Shown here piece by piece: positions 1-12,474 of a stretch of 64,000 nt of DNA. The translations under genes were made by a program, and so were the position numbers. Source of the DNA: Thelephora terrestris. Lineage: Eukaryota; Basidiomycota; Agaricomycetes; Thelephorales; Thelephoraceae. The stretch covers positions 186,001 through 250,000 of the forward strand of contig WIUZ02000021.1 in the NCBI GenBank assembly GCA_015956445.1, written 5' to 3'. Below the pieces are notes generated by a model that ran no database searches, had not been told where the DNA came from, and worked only from the letters and a program-made list of their open reading frames with translations. Within the stretch, counting starts at the first letter, position 1. Every line of letters starts with the position of its first letter.

Positions 1-651
1 GAGCTCCAGCTTCCGATCCACACTCACGACCTGGGAAAGATGCCTTTCCATTCCGTATCTGAGAACCCTACCGGAATTGGATCTTCCTTGATGGGTCGAC
101 AGGGCCAGGTTGGACAATCGGACCAGGATCAATCCCTCCAGCAACAATGGGCTGACCCGTCGGCCTTTGGTTTCCTAAACGTCCCGATTATCGCTCCTAC
201 TGTTCCTCCTATGCCTGCGGGAGGTATGTCCACGAATCTGGACAACGGGGGTGCATCGTTATTTTCGATCGACCCTCTCGTCTACGACGACATGATGAAC
301 AACTTTGGTGGCGATCTCTACGCCAGCGCGATCGCATCTGGGAGCGGTGGACAGACATTTGGAAACATGTTCAGTGGTGGGCTCGGCCTCTCTTCCCTCG
401 GCCAGGGTCAACCAGGTCCACAATCACAGACACAGCAACCACTCAATCCTTCGATGATGATGCACATCCCGGGGAGCGAGGCTTTGATCAATCCGGACAT
501 GTTGGCGATGTGGACGAACGCGCCGAATGGATTCGAGTGGGTCCTTTTCCGATCCTTCACTTGCTCGTTTGCTGACCTTGCACGATTATTCAGATGGGAA
601 GATTGGGGAGCGTATGCCCACAACTTTAGCGATATGAATCGAAATCAGTAG
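1..651 (+). CDS. 3' end of a Zn2Cys6/fungal_trans-type transcription factor (truncated by window edge)
   Basis: The frame is open from base 1, so the gene starts outside the window. The visible part is a low-complexity C-terminal tail rich in Gln, Pro, Gly and Ser. Near the middle is a short motif, PLVYDDMMNNF, that resembles LMVYNDLMTDI in regulator A (12755-16529) and LMIYNDLMMDI in regulator B. An intron at 537-593 joins GFE to WEDWGAYAHNF, and the protein ends at TAG 649-651. This Trp-containing ending parallels AWERTLYENF at the end of regulator A. No zinc cluster or fungal_trans core is visible here; the family assignment rests on the tail resemblance and on neighbouring paralogs. The gene is probably a fourth member of the regulator family in this window. 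Confidence 0.6.
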   Translation, partial: ELQLPIHTHDLGKMPFHSVSENPTGIGSSLMGRQGQVGQSDQDQSLQQQWADPSAFGFLNVPIIAPTVPPMPAGGMSTNLDNGGASLFSIDPLVYDDMMNNFGGDLYASAIASGSGGQTFGNMFSGGLGLSSLGQGQPGPQSQTQQPLNPSMMMHIPGSEALINPDMLAMWTNAPNGFEWVLFRSFTCSFADLARLFRWEDWGAYAHNFSDMNRNQ

Positions 652-959
652 GCTGGTGAAGGTAATATTGAAGGGCGGAGTTCCGCGGGTGTTTTCTTTC
701 TCGATATTTCACGGTTATATCAATACCTTGTGTCATTTTTCATGTTGACCCCTATAAACCCATCTCAGTACGTTTTTGAATACTACAGTAGTTAGTCGGT
801 ATCTCGTCCATTTCTACCCTTTTGTTACGACATGGAAATGGGCCCCACCGATCACCTTCCATATCAGGCAACAGCTGGCTTTGATAAAAAAAATCCACGA
901 AATCGCGGAACACACCATCGAAGCAGATTGCGCCGTAACCCCCGAAATCGCTGGCAAGC
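652..959. other. intergenic, nothing recognised
   Basis: Presumed 3' flank of the preceding regulator and 5' flank of eIF3e. I see no ORF that looks coding and no clear TATA box. Confidence 0.5.
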
Positions 960-3062
960 ATGGCCGAGTGGGATCTCTCTCAAAGGATTATTCCGTACCT
1001 GGACAGACATCTGGCGTTTCCTCTTCTCGCTTATCTTACCGAGACGGGACTCTTCCCAGCTGAAGAGGTCCAGGCAGCTCAGTATGAGCTCGCGAGGAAG
1101 ACGAACATGGTGGACTATGCCGTCAATCTGTTTGAATCCGTCTACCCTGGAAAAGAGATACCAGCAGGTGCGTGAGATCTGTGCCTCCGAGGAGAGGGGG
1201 GAAGGCTGACTGTGGCTCGGTCGCGCAGAGTTCAACGAGAAGAGAAAAGAGGCACTCCTGACGAACGAGAGGTTGCAGCAGGACGCTCAGGCGGTTTTGC
1301 ATGTGATTGAGAACCCCGATGTCGCTCAGGCCCTGAGGCAAGACAAGAATCAAAATCTCCAATACCTCAAAGAGAACTACAACGTGCGTGTTCCTTCACA
1401 CGTATTACCGCTGGTCTTCTAGCGTATGGATGTTCTGTTCTAACAGCATTTTTAGGTCAACCTGGAGCAGATCACCGCACTCTACAATTTCGGGCAGTTC
1501 CAATACACGGTCGGGAACTACAGTGGAGCGACGGATTATCTGTACCACTTTCGCATTCTCTCCACAGACGCTGATCTCAACACGTCCGCGCACTGGGGCA
1601 AACTCTCATCCGACATACTGATAGGGAAGTGGGACGTGGCTCTCGAGGAGCTAAACTCGCTTAGAGACGCGATTGATTCGAGGTCGACGCCTCTCCCCGC
1701 ATCAGCGTCTGCTGCTGACCCCGCCGCTCTGGGTCAATTGCACGCTAGGACGTGGTGGCTACACTGGTCCTTGTTCATCTATTTCAATCACGATCAGGGG
1801 CGAACGCTCCTGTTGGAAACCTTCCTCTCGCCCACTTACCTGAACACGATTCAGACGAGTTGCCCGTGGATACTCCGGTACCTGGTGGTCTCTTCGATAT
1901 TGTCCCGGAAGGCGCCATCGCCGTCGTCCCGAGTTAGGCATTCGATACGAGAGATCGTGAAGATCGTCCAAATGGAGGAATATCAGTACACGGACCCAGT
2001 GACGACGTTCCTGAAAGAGTTATACGTGGAGTTTGACTTTGAGGCGGCTCAAAAAGCGTTGACAGAAGCCGAGAAGGTGGTCGCGAACGACTTTTTCCTG
2101 GACAACTTTGGAGATGAGTTCATGGATAACGCGAGGTACCTGATCAGCGAGGCGTATTGCAGGATACACCAGAGGATCGATATTGGGTGCGTGATTTGGC
2201 TTGGAATGCAACTTTGGGACGGGTTTTAGGTTCGGATTGGGGATCCTCTTCCGAGTTCTGGAAGGTGTTTTCTCCAGGATCCTCCGCTTGTGGTTGCTTG
2301 GGGACGATCCCGTTCCGCTTGCTGATTACGTCCGACTGCTTCCCGTTTTCTTTTTTTCATGTGGCTGAATGACGAACACGACGCTAACTTGATTTCATCT
2401 ACACGCGTGTCTTGAATGGACCTTTCCATTGTTTGATTGGCCGGGCCTCGTGTTCAGGGACCTGAGTGATCGTCTCAACCTATCTCGGGACGAAGGGGAG
2501 AAATGGATCGTGAATCTGATCAGGGAGACGCGTATGGGAGCTGACGCGAAAATTGACCTGGAGAAGGTGCGGCAAGCCTGGTTTTTTTTTTTTCATTGGG
2601 TCTCGCTTGGACTGGACGTCGACGTCATATTCGGTTGCCCAAACCCTCGCGAACCATGCCAACCTGGGAGTCGTGCTGGTTTCAGGCCTGGACGGTTGAA
2701 GAGTTGGGCGAGTCTAGCCTGCCACCGTTCTGATTCCGTTGGTTGATTGGAGCGTTTTCTGACTTTTTTTTTTGCCTCCGTGTGGCACTCGTTGGACGTT
2801 TTAGAATGTGATTACCATTAACCGACCGCCGCTACCAATCTACCAATCGGTCATCGAGAAGACTCGTGGGTTGGCGTTCCGAACGCAGGCGATCGGCGCT
2901 GCGCTTTCTAGAACGTCTCAACAACAGCAACAGCAGAAACAAAATCAGCAACGAGAACAGGGGCAGCCACCTTCCCAACCGGCCAACGCTGGGGCCGTCG
3001 GAAACAGCGCTGGAGGGCCGACGCAAGGAGAATTGCCTACGGTGGTAGAAGGAGTTCGGTAG
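960..3062 (+). CDS. INT6: eukaryotic translation initiation factor 3 subunit E (eIF3e/Int6)
   Basis: A cytoplasmic PCI-domain subunit of the eIF3 complex, which helps recruit mRNA to the 40S ribosome. Five exons fit: 960-1167, 1229-1383, 1456-2186, 2458-2566 and 2805-3062, giving about 486 residues. The N-terminus [18 protein letters not shown] closely matches human MAEYDLTTRIAHFLDRHL. Further matches are [15 protein letters not shown], the PCI stretch [20 protein letters not shown], and [14 protein letters not shown] near the end. A Gln-rich tail (about eight consecutive Gln with interruptions) follows the PCI domain, and the C-terminal extension is poorly conserved. All introns are GT-AG. 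The ATG at 960 is chosen because it gives the conserved eIF3e N-terminus. Length is close to the usual 440-450 residues plus the tail. Confidence 0.95.
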
Positions 3063-5019
3063 ATGCTGTATGGAGCTAGTATAACATCGCTATCTCCGTC
3101 GCGCCCCTTTGTGTCTTTTTCATTATCGGTAGTGCGATCGTTTGTTATGGACCTCGACGTACGGTTTCCGAGTGGGTCAGATGAATATAACATCGACTCG
3201 GAGGACGATTTGGGAGAGGATGGCCAGAGCGGTCCTTGTTCTATGTTTTAGCAAAGAAACGTGTCGGAGGCCAATGACGATCGAGGATGGGTGTTTGTGA
3301 TGGGCGGAAGGAACGTTACGGTTTCAGTAAGTACCCAGGGCGACCCGACACACGAGCGTGGGAGCGCTCACACGTTTTTGATTCAAAGATAAGAACGTGT
3401 GGTCCTTCCGAGCTGGCAGGTCGTTTGTGTGGGCTGGCCGAACGGTCGCGACCACCAGGTCGCCGGTCTTCGGACGTATATTCAAAAACAAAACGTTCAT
3501 GATGTACATAACGACCTTTCATATATATATACGCATAGACTGTATGCGGTACATAACGCGCTTGACGCTCGCACATACGGCGGTGAATTACATGGCCATG
3601 CATTGCTCTATAACATGCTCTTGCGTGTTTTTCATTTTCCAATCGGTGTTACGGGGTGCGGGAATGACATCATGAGCAGTATAAATGGTTCTCATTTATC
3701 CGCGCGTTGACCAAGCTCTGGACCTGAGGTTTAATATGATTGCCCATGAGAGTTGAGTTGGAAATTTTTCTGTTGTGAATGACCGGCTCGGAGATGAGGC
3801 GTGCGCCAATTGAACGGTGGAAAGTAAGGGAAGATGTACGGCCGTGTGTGTCCGCAAGTAGGTTCCACCTGCAGTTCGTCGTTCCGCCTGAAGGATCGCG
3901 TAGTGGTCGACCGATGGTGAAAGGGGGAAATGCCAAGGATAAGCAAGACGTTCCAGAGAGAGGAACGGGAGCCGGCGCCCGCAATCCCGAAGCTAACACA
4001 GCTCGGAAGCAGACGAGTAAGCATGACTGACCAACGGTGTCGTAAGGCGGTGGTAGGCAGTGGCGCGAACGACGAACAATGGAATGAGTGCAACCAGCCG
4101 GATCGCATCAAGAGAGTTACCGCCGTCTGATGAAGTCTGTCGTCATAACCAGATATTTGCGGAAGACATTGAACTGAAAGAACCCAAGTCCGGGGGGTCC
4201 GCGCTTCCGAGTCGACCGGGAAGGAGAAAAAGGAGGCAAAGGGTCCGCGCGTTCTGGGGATGGCGTGCTGGCTGCCATCCCCATGGGCGTTAGTGAGAAC
4301 GCTGTTTAGACCAGGGGCAGAGACAAAACACGAGTTCTTATCAGGAACGTTGCGGGGGGACAAAGGCACCGGAGGCGATGACGTGCGATCGAGCGAGGAC
4401 CAGTCAGGAAATTTTGTTGTACATTAGTCGAATTGTATCAGGTCATATAGACCTCTTGGGCTCAAAGCCCGAAGTAAAAGGAATACAGGATGCTCTGGTT
4501 GGGCTATCGAGGGTCAAAGGAGCGTAATAAAAAATGTCTATGTGTTTGCACATGTGTATGATCACCATGGATTTCGAGACCGAGTGGGAACTGATGCGAT
4601 TCAGGATGGATCAGGGAAAAACCGAGGGGATGGATCGTGATGTCGTCGTCTGGCGGTTGATAAACGGATGGGAACCAGAGAGTGAGACAGGCAAAAATAG
4701 ACACCGAAGTGGAAAAAAAAAACGATTGTGAAAACAAGAGCTGTGAAACGTGAAGAGAGCAAGGAAAACGAATAATCATAAACCGAAGAGGGTGACGAGG
4801 ATAGCGAGGAGGCGTTGCGGGTGTGAGTACATGCAGGTTGATGGGAAGTTCGATTGAATGGAACGGGGTCGTGAATTCAAGTCGTGATGGTGGGTATAGG
4901 TCAATCTGGAGAATAGATAAGGACTCGCAATGAATTAGAGCGATAAGAGGGCAATGACCTCAGTGACCAGTGTATTAATCCGGCGAGCGGCTTTTGTTTT
5001 TAGATGATTCCAGATCTCG
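3063..5019. other. gene-poor stretch between eIF3e and a minus-strand gene
   Basis: Contains only short overlapping ORFs without protein-like composition. An AT dinucleotide run lies near 3521-3532. The first few hundred bases are probably the eIF3e 3' UTR and the last part the 3' flank of the gene ending at 5020. No RNA gene or repeat was recognised. Confidence 0.5.
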
Positions 5020-5577
5020 TTAAAAGCCACCGAAGATGCCCTCATCGGCGAGGAGGTTACTTCTTAGCGAGCTGTCCGAGGACGACGACGGATTATAGTG
5101 GTCGAGGTGGGTTGAGGGTTGTTTGTGTTGGCGTCTAACTCCCCGTTTCCTGTGTTTCAGCTCGGGTGAACTCAGGTGCAACGGTAATGGCGCCAGTCCG
5201 TCACTGCTCTCATCCGAGGACGAGGACGAGGTGTCCTGTATCAGGGGTGGCGGGAGTAGACTCTCCGTCGACTCGTCGCCAAACAGTGTTCTTAGTCCGC
5301 CAAACTCATTGCTTCGGCGACAATTTCTTTCCAGAGTGTAGGTCCTTCCCGGGCAGCCTCGTTCAGGGAGGGCGCATGAATTTGGGACGACAACGATGGG
5401 GGAACGGTCATAGATGGCTGGCGAGTGCGCCACGAACGTCTTTGAGATAATTGGGGAAGGGGGAAAGTGTACGACGGCCTGTTTGCGCTCCCTGTCCAAT
5501 GAGGAGTTGCTTCGCTTGAGAATTGGGCGAGGGGTAGGGGGCTGAGAGGCCAGAGAGGAGTTGGAGGTAGAGAACAT
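5020..5577 (-). CDS. conserved basidiomycete protein of unknown function (PRPILKRSNS / ALPERGCPGRTY motifs)
   Basis: A single-exon ORF of 185 residues from ATG 5577 to TAA 5020. It begins with a Ser/Pro-rich region containing PTPRPILKRSNSS, then VVHFPPSPIISKTF, then YDRSPIVVVPNSCALPERG and CPGRTYTLER. I recall this motif order from unnamed basidiomycete proteins. The C-terminal half has Ser/Asp/Glu clusters (SSSSSDESSDG) and a basic stretch KHRKRGVRRQHK, which suggests phosphorylation and possibly nuclear location, by inference only. No transmembrane segment or signal peptide is visible. It is divergent from the membrane-protein gene at 5819, with 241 bp between the starts. Function unknown. 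Confidence 0.75.
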   Translation of the reverse strand: MFSTSNSSLASQPPTPRPILKRSNSSLDRERKQAVVHFPPSPIISKTFVAHSPAIYDRSPIVVVPNSCALPERGCPGRTYTLERNCRRSNEFGGLRTLFGDESTESLLPPPLIQDTSSSSSDESSDGLAPLPLHLSSPELKHRKRGVRRQHKQPSTHLDHYNPSSSSDSSLRSNLLADEGIFGGF

Positions 5578-5662
5578 GAGTGAAGATGGGTTGAGGGTAG
5601 GGAGGGATGAGAGGTGGAGGGCTGGGCTGACGAGAAGGGGATGGAGGGAGAGGGATGCTCGT

Positions 5663-5669
5663 TATAAAA
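5663..5669 (+). promoter_or_regulatory. TATA-like box upstream of the RRT8-like gene
   Basis: TATAAAA lies about 150 bp upstream of the ATG at 5819 in the 241-bp divergent promoter shared with the gene ending at 5577. Assigned by sequence and distance only. Confidence 0.4.
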
Positions 5670-5818
5670 GAGAGGACATTCTGGTGGGGGGGGAGTGTTT
5701 GTGTTTATAGATTAAGGGATAGCCTTCCAATCGGCTCACCCCGTTCCGCATCCCGATCTTGGGATAAATAAAAAAATACCAAAAAACAGGAAATCGAATA
5801 AATCTTTGTTCTTCCGAA

Positions 5819-7252
5819 ATGTCTGCAGCAGATCCCCATCCGACTTCCTCCTCTCAATCCCTGGCTGCTTTCCGCTTAGGCTTCCCTCCCTCTTACGTTC
5901 TAGTCGGAGTGTACAGACTCTCCACCGACGCCTCTCTCCGAGTACCAGTCTTGAAAAAGTGCAAGAACGGTTTCATCAGGGGTATACTCGTCGGTTTGGC
6001 ATGGGTAAGCGTCCGAACCACTGCGGCTACAGGCGAAACCCTACAACCGACTTCCCCACTTCTTTGCTCTGTTGTCTCTCCAGGCGTTCTTCACGTTCGG
6101 AATTCAAAAGGGCCTCATCCGACTCTTCTTATCGAAGTAGGCTCGTGTCCGTGACCCAGCGTACCATTCATTTCTGAATCCCGTGCTAGGTCCTCGCGCG
6201 TAACCGGCCTCTCCCACCGTTCCCTCTTCGGGTATCCCCTCCCCTTTGAACTCACGACACGTATGCGCCTCATCTTTCCCTGTGCAACCCTCCCATTTAT
6301 CAACGCCCCTCTCAGTGACCGCTCTCTTCGCCGTCGGAGCCCAGGTAAACGGCATCCTCAACTTCTTCCTCCGTAGGAACGTCGCCATTGCCAAACAGCG
6401 AGTATGGGACCAAACTATCGCCTCCAGGGGTAAAGGTGCATCTTTTTGGAAGCCATACGTCGAAGAATGGGACCACCCCCCGGCCATCACCAAACCTGGC
6501 ATGCAACTTTGGCTTAGTGGCACTGCTGCCCGATTCATCGTCCGCAAAGGTTAGTACCACCAATCATTCTCTACGAGTCCATCTCTCCCCACACAGTACA
6601 CTGATCCGTTCTTCCGACGTAGTACTCTTGTATCCGGTACAGATTTATCCGTTCGTCGGCATCTTCGTATCTGCGTATTTCAAGGCGCTCGGAACCGGCA
6701 GCTATCTTCACAAGCCTGTGCGTCATCACCATCACCGCGTTTGCTACCGCACCATACCGTTGTTAGCTAATCTCGGCCGCTTAACAGTACTTTGAGGCAA
6801 AAGGGATGACGGAACCTCAGGTTGCAATCTTCGTCGAGGAACGCAAGTGGCACTACAGAGGTGTGTGTGTGTGTGTGTGTGTCTTTGTTGAGCGCCGGTG
6901 GGCACTCTGTTCTTGACTAACCCAATTCTGTACGCTTTCCTTCAGCTTTCGGGTTCTGTGCTGCCGTTTTGGAAGATCTCCCTATCATTGGTATCTTTTT
7001 CTCCGTGTCAAATCGTATCGTAAGTCGAGTGCCTCTTGCCCACATCACTCTCGTACCTGGCGTGAAAGTGCCGCCACACCCGGTCGCCTTCCCGAACTGA
7101 CCGCACCCCCTCGTTCTTTGCTGTTTGTTTGATCTCTGTTGGCTGATTGCCCTACCTTCCCACTCGATCCGTAGGGGGCCGCGATGTGGGCTCATGATCT
7201 CGAGAAGCGTCAGCACTTGGTCGCACGGCAAAAAGGCCTCAAACTTGATTGA
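5819..7252 (+). CDS. RRT8/EI24-like multi-pass membrane protein
   Basis: Eight exons fit in one frame: 5819-6004, 6084-6136, 6190-6260, 6316-6549, 6623-6717, 6788-6860, 6946-7019 and 7175-7252, giving 287 residues. Recognisable stretches are FRGI-like GFIRGILVGLAW, RVTGLSHRSLFGYPLPFEL, SRGKGASFWKPYVEEWD, VAIFVEERKWHYRAFGF and NRIGAAMWAHDLEKRQH. These match an uncharacterised fungal family related to yeast outer spore wall protein RRT8 (EI24-type). Several hydrophobic segments, for example TALFAVGAQVNGILNFF and YPVQIYPFVGIFVSAYF, imply a multi-pass membrane protein. The sixth intron begins with eleven GT repeats, so the splice donor lies inside a microsatellite. Biochemical role unknown; possibly lipid-droplet or spore-wall related by analogy with yeast. 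Confidence 0.82.
6861..6882 (+). repeat. (GT)11 microsatellite forming the 5' end of an intron
   Basis: Eleven uninterrupted GT units immediately follow exon 6 of the RRT8-like gene (exon ends at 6860). The first GT is the donor that keeps the conserved HYR-AFGF join in frame. Confidence 0.9.
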
Positions 7253-10200
7253 TCAGAAACCTGAAATCAAAAAGCGTGTCCGATCTTGAGCGTCCGCATC
7301 CCATCCCCTCATGCCACATGCGCTAGTACATATGGGCATGGGCGCGCGGGGCTACGGCTCGGTCTGGCGCTTCGCACCATCTCCCTTTCCCCACCAGCCG
7401 TATCCGTCTTTCTTCCGTCTCGGTAGTTTAGCCTTTCCTGTAGTTTTTGGCGTCCCGGCTCTGTCGCAGCGCCGACTCTACGGACGCAGCTATCTCACTC
7501 CATTGCATTCCTGTTCCCTCCTGAACGGACATTCTGTGTACCTTTGCACCGTCTATACATCCGGGTTTCGGATACGCTACAGTTCAAGATTTATGGAGTA
7601 AGATAAGGCGTGGACGGTAGGTCTAGATCCACAACAACCCGGACATTAAATTCATGGTCGTTGGCAGCTGCCAACGGATTGAATGCGGATACCATCCCAC
7701 GACGCAGTCTCTATCCATTGAACCCGAAGGTTCAATTTAATGCTCCAGTTTGGATGGCGAATATCCCCGGTGTCCGTCATAGCGGTGGCGCTGAGAAAGC
7801 AGGCATTAAACCGCTCAAACCGTCCAAGCACCATCGACTGCAGATCTGAGGGTGCTGTCTGACCCTCGAATACATTTTACGTGACTCTCCCCGGTTCCCG
7901 ACCCCCGTGTTGTGCCTTATGCGTTGGCAAGACGAGGGGGACCGTGTTGGGGTCAGATGAGATGAAGTACACCGTTTCACCTGTAGGGTCGGGGTTCGCC
8001 CCGCGCCCCATGTACGTACAGTGATAGCAGGTCGAATGCCACACGTGATGCTTACCCTTGAACGTTGTGCCTCAAGGTGCGGCCCAAAGCTCGTATTGGC
8101 TATATGCGACTGTATATGGATGCGTGCATAGGGGGCGGATTTTACAATGTGCACCGTACCCGCGCACATACCCCGGTTGGTCACTCTCGAGGATCAGCGG
8201 CGTGATATAATTCAAAGGGCGTGATAGGAGAAGAAGGATGCGAGCGAACCGTGGCTTGCTGTATCCTTGTATATATATCCTGGGAACGCGCGGCGTCGGA
8301 ACAGTATACAGAATCACTTCGCGAACTCTCTCTCTCTCGCTTCTGCACGACAGATTTGGGGTCGTTAACCTGCGCCCCTTCATCCTGAATTTCACAATTC
8401 GAGATTTCTTCTCAAAGTTGTAAGCGCACTCACTTTGCGGGACAGGGAAGATCCTCCTTTTTACGCAATTGTTTTTTTTCACATATCGGACAGCTCACAC
8501 CTCTCGCGTGTGCGAGGGTGGTCGTTGTGGTCACTTGATGTCCATTGGCAATTGGCGGTACGAAATCGCTCCTCAGACTCTCTCAGGATCGGTCGTAAGG
8601 AGCTAGTTTTCCCAGGGTTTCCCTCGCTTTGTTCATCGTCCGTTTGAACCAGCATCTGCGGTCAGTTGGGAATAGGCTGTTGGGAACCCTATTTCCCCAC
8701 GGGCAACAGGGCGACGGATAAGCACAACTCTCAGGGCCATACTGCATCAATCCAGCTGCTGCACTTTACGTCCTTGGAGACAGCTGTCGAGCCGTTCGAG
8801 TCGGTCAAGCGTTCGATTTTTTTATCGCCCTCCCGTAAGTGCGCCACAACCTATTCAAATTCAGGCTCGCGAGCGCTAACGTAACCCTTTGTGATTGAAA
8901 GCGGACGCCCCGCACCGAGCTTACCGGGCGTGTGCTTGTTTGACTTAAGGTAAGTGACCGAGGGGAGGGGTACATTCACTCGCCTGACCCCGGGCCCGCG
9001 TCACCCACTCGAGCTGTGGTCAGCTGGGGAGGGGGGATTGTGAATGGATGCACGCGCCCTCCTGTCCTTTTTGATATCACAACGAGGCGTCGAGTACACA
9101 TAACATCCCAAATCCATCCCGCTAGTCCACTGTATTCCCCCCACCACGTATCACGACCCTGACATGGGCACTTGTGACCCTATTTACGAGAGTGTTCCCC
9201 CTCCTAACGCGCCGGGCCCTTCCCCCACAATCCCTCCTTCCCTCATGTCGTGATTATGAGCGCCCTTTACGATGCAGATTCTCAAACTGAAGTCGACCGG
9301 ACTCTTTTCCCCCACACCACGTTATGGTGTGTAACGTGGCAACGAGACCCGGTTCCGTCATATTTGTTTCCCTCGACGTGGAGCCACGGTCGCGTTCTTC
9401 CCAGAGCTAGTACCCGCTAGTTTCCAAAGGGGTTTGTATACCCGTTGACGTTCTTTTGGTTGTTTTGGGGGGTTGGAGCGGGTTATGTATGTCCCTCCAC
9501 GCTCGCCCTCCCATTGGCTGACTGATTTGAGCCACAGTCTTCAATTCATTCCAAGAATTCCCGCGGATTAGTCGGGGCTATGCGGGGGGGAATCTCTCTT
9601 CCCCCCACGGTAACAACCTTTGGGTTGAAACCGGAGTCATTGAGTGTTATGATTGCCTCAGACATCTCAACGCTCGAATCGTGGAGAACCAACCCCACAG
9701 CCTGCTCAACTTGAAACCGACTGGAACGCCCCGGGTTGGATTACGATTACGGATTCATGCGGACGCTCGTGTGTTCCCCCGAGGTCTCGGGGAGTCGTGC
9801 CAGTGTCGCGTGGGACTGGGGTGGCGCGCCCAATGCACGTTTCCCACCCACCTAAATCCATGAGGTTCCCTAGTCAACGCATCAGGGTACGGCATAGCAT
9901 GTGTGCAGAAACCTGTCAATGAAAGCGGTAAGTGATACACGCCAAATCACTTGGTCTGAAACACAAACGGAGCATCAGAGCTCACAGAGTCCTAAAACCA
10001 GATACCATGCGGAAAGGTCTGTCAAGGCTGTTCAAACACGGTTGGAGTTTTTGTGCTGATCCATTGTGTGCCCAAAGCCGATTCTCCAGTGCCGAATGTT
10101 GACCGTAGTCTGCGCAAACCAGACGACACGGAAGGATCATGGTTTTTAGCCTTCCTTTTTTTTTTTTGCGCTAAAGAGGTTCGACATGTCCCTTCCGACA

Positions 10201-12474
10201 TGTGAAAAATTCTCTATTCGGATCTCGAGAATAAACGGCATCGAGTGACAAACGGGCACCGCCTCGCGTGCTCCACGACGAGGGAATTTTTTTTGCTTGA
10301 GACTCACCTCCTTGAAGAGAGTCCTAATGTCAAATTTGAACGTCTTTTAGCATGGTTCAGTTTGCGCTCAAGGTTTTGGGGCGCCTCGCGGCCGCGGCTT
10401 TCCCCACGGTCCACTGAAAACTTCTCACATCGTGACCGGCACGCTTTGGAGAGCTAAGTACCGTCGTTCCCCCATGTTCGCAGGACTGAATTGAAGGTCA
10501 GGGTCAGGGTTCGGATTCTTGCCCACACCCCCCCACGGAGACATTTTAGGCTTTCGTCGATTTTTTCGCGTCCAATCCACAAACACAAATCTAAAACCAG
10601 GTCTGAGGTGGGGGATGGTGCGCGTGACCGCTTTCACGAATGATCCTCTCTGACCGATGTGTAAATAAGGTGTTTGTGACGCTGGTTTGCACCCGAACCG
10701 CCGAATTTGTCGGTAATCGTTGGTCACCGGTCGACCAGTAAAAACGGGGGAGCGATGCGTCTCGACCCAATTAAAACTTGCTAGATTGCGCCTTTGACCA
10801 TCTCAACGTTCAATGTCAGTGTGGCTAGCCCGAACCCACGAGACCAGACACATCCCTCCACTCTGAAGCCCCCTTTACCGGTCCTCTCGCTCCGTACACC
10901 CGCACTTGAAAACCGGGGCGGTCACGTTTGAATTGGCAGCGGGGTTTCCAACCTTGGCTTCCGGTTCTCCCAAAACCTTTTGATAAGATAGACTCGTTCA
11001 TCAAAAGCGACCGCCACAAGACCTGGCCCAGCCGGCGTCCCAGCGCCGAGCGGCATGCACGTACCGGCGCTGGACATGTGACAGCTCCTTGCCATCCAGT
11101 TCTTCATCCTTCCTTCAATCTACCATCGCAAATCTCCGCCCGAGCCCGGCGTTTTCCTTATCTGGGGTTCGGAGTGCGGAACGGCTCCAGTATTCTCTCT
11201 CGTGGGTGGTGCTTGGTCAGTGAGCGTATGAAGTACGTTTTATTGCGTTTGTATTGAGCGGACGGGGGGACGAAACTCATCTTGGACTATCCTATAGGAC
11301 TCATCGGAAACGTCGGGTCGGTAAGAATGTTCCTGGAAATACACGGTGTTAGTCTCCCTTGAGATCCCCGACGCACACAACGTCATTATGTGGCCCAGAT
11401 ACCCGATGGTTCCGCAGCTACTCGGCTGCTTTCCACCATCTGCTATCATGGTAGGGACCCTGGATCCAGTCCAACTTGGTTGCTCGGAGTTGAGGACAAT
11501 TGCTTCCGAATTGACGCCAAGTTGAATGCGGCGCTTCAGACCGGATCGAACGAGTCCTTTATGGATTCCCCGTTGAAGTTCTGCGCTGTCTGTTTCTTGC
11601 TTGGACGCTCATTTAGACTCTTAGTGTGAGATCAGCGGTCTCAGACTTCCAGGCTCCACTGGGCCTTCACTTTGATGAAGGCGAACGTGCTCGGAGCCTC
11701 GTTCCCGATTGCTGGGAATGTTCCACGCTGCTCGGATTCCGGCTGATATCAGTACGAGGATGGTAATCCAGGTCCCTTCGGCCGCATCGATCCCCCCGTC
11801 GAGTTGCGAAAGCAGGTGGGACAGACGCCCTGACTATGCTCGTGTTTTGGTGTTGTCTGATGGGAGCGGGTGTTTTTCTTACACGAGAAATGGCTCTTGA
11901 TATGACGCCCTGATGTTCGGTTTCATGCCAAGTCCAGGAGTGATACGTGAGGCACCCACCAGTGGTCGTAATCCACTCAGCGTCCATACGTTCAGGCGTG
12001 GTAAGCCAATCTTTGCTGAGGTTTTCCATGCGGTTTGATGGCTTGGGAGGTGATCACAGTTGGGCCGGTCGCTCAAACAACTCTTGTGCGCGCAGCTGTT
12101 GTCCTGATACCCTGATTCTCCCATCGGCCCTCTGATTAAACGGCACTCAACGCGGAGAAACGAAGTGCGATTGTATGCAACCTATGCCAATGCCAAGGAC
12201 ATCTCTCCGCACATATAACGCTGCTTCATTAATCGTAGACTGTGTATCATGCTTCGTATACTTCTGAGACTTCACTAATTAATGGTTATCATCAGTCTCT
12301 ATTCCCCGCTTTCTCCCTCCACGAATTGAAGTCCTTGGCGTGATGATTTTACCAGGACGGCCTCAATGCTTGAAACGCACCAAAATCGTTCCCAAACTCC
12401 CTCGTCGATTTCGTCCAGGATCCCGAATCTAGCCTCTCCAAGCGTCCAACTTTCAGCAGGCAGTTCCGTTTCAA
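7253..12474. other. 5.2-kb gene-poor region
   Basis: No ORF longer than about 140 codons and none with family motifs on either strand. There is a short CT run near 8323-8340 and homopolymer T tracts near 10150. I saw no reverse transcriptase, transposase or tandem-repeat signal. Could hold long UTRs, noncoding transcripts or heavily decayed elements; nothing can be assigned. Confidence 0.5.

Noticed and set aside
3670-4369. Long overlapping minus-strand ORFs (up to 212 codons)
   Set aside because: No protein-like motifs, Ser/Arg/His-rich translation typical of chance ORFs, and overlapping open frames on both strands.
10495-10515. GGTCAGGGTCAGGGTT resembling telomere-like repeats
   Set aside because: Only two imperfect units and not the TTAGGG repeat; not an interstitial telomere.
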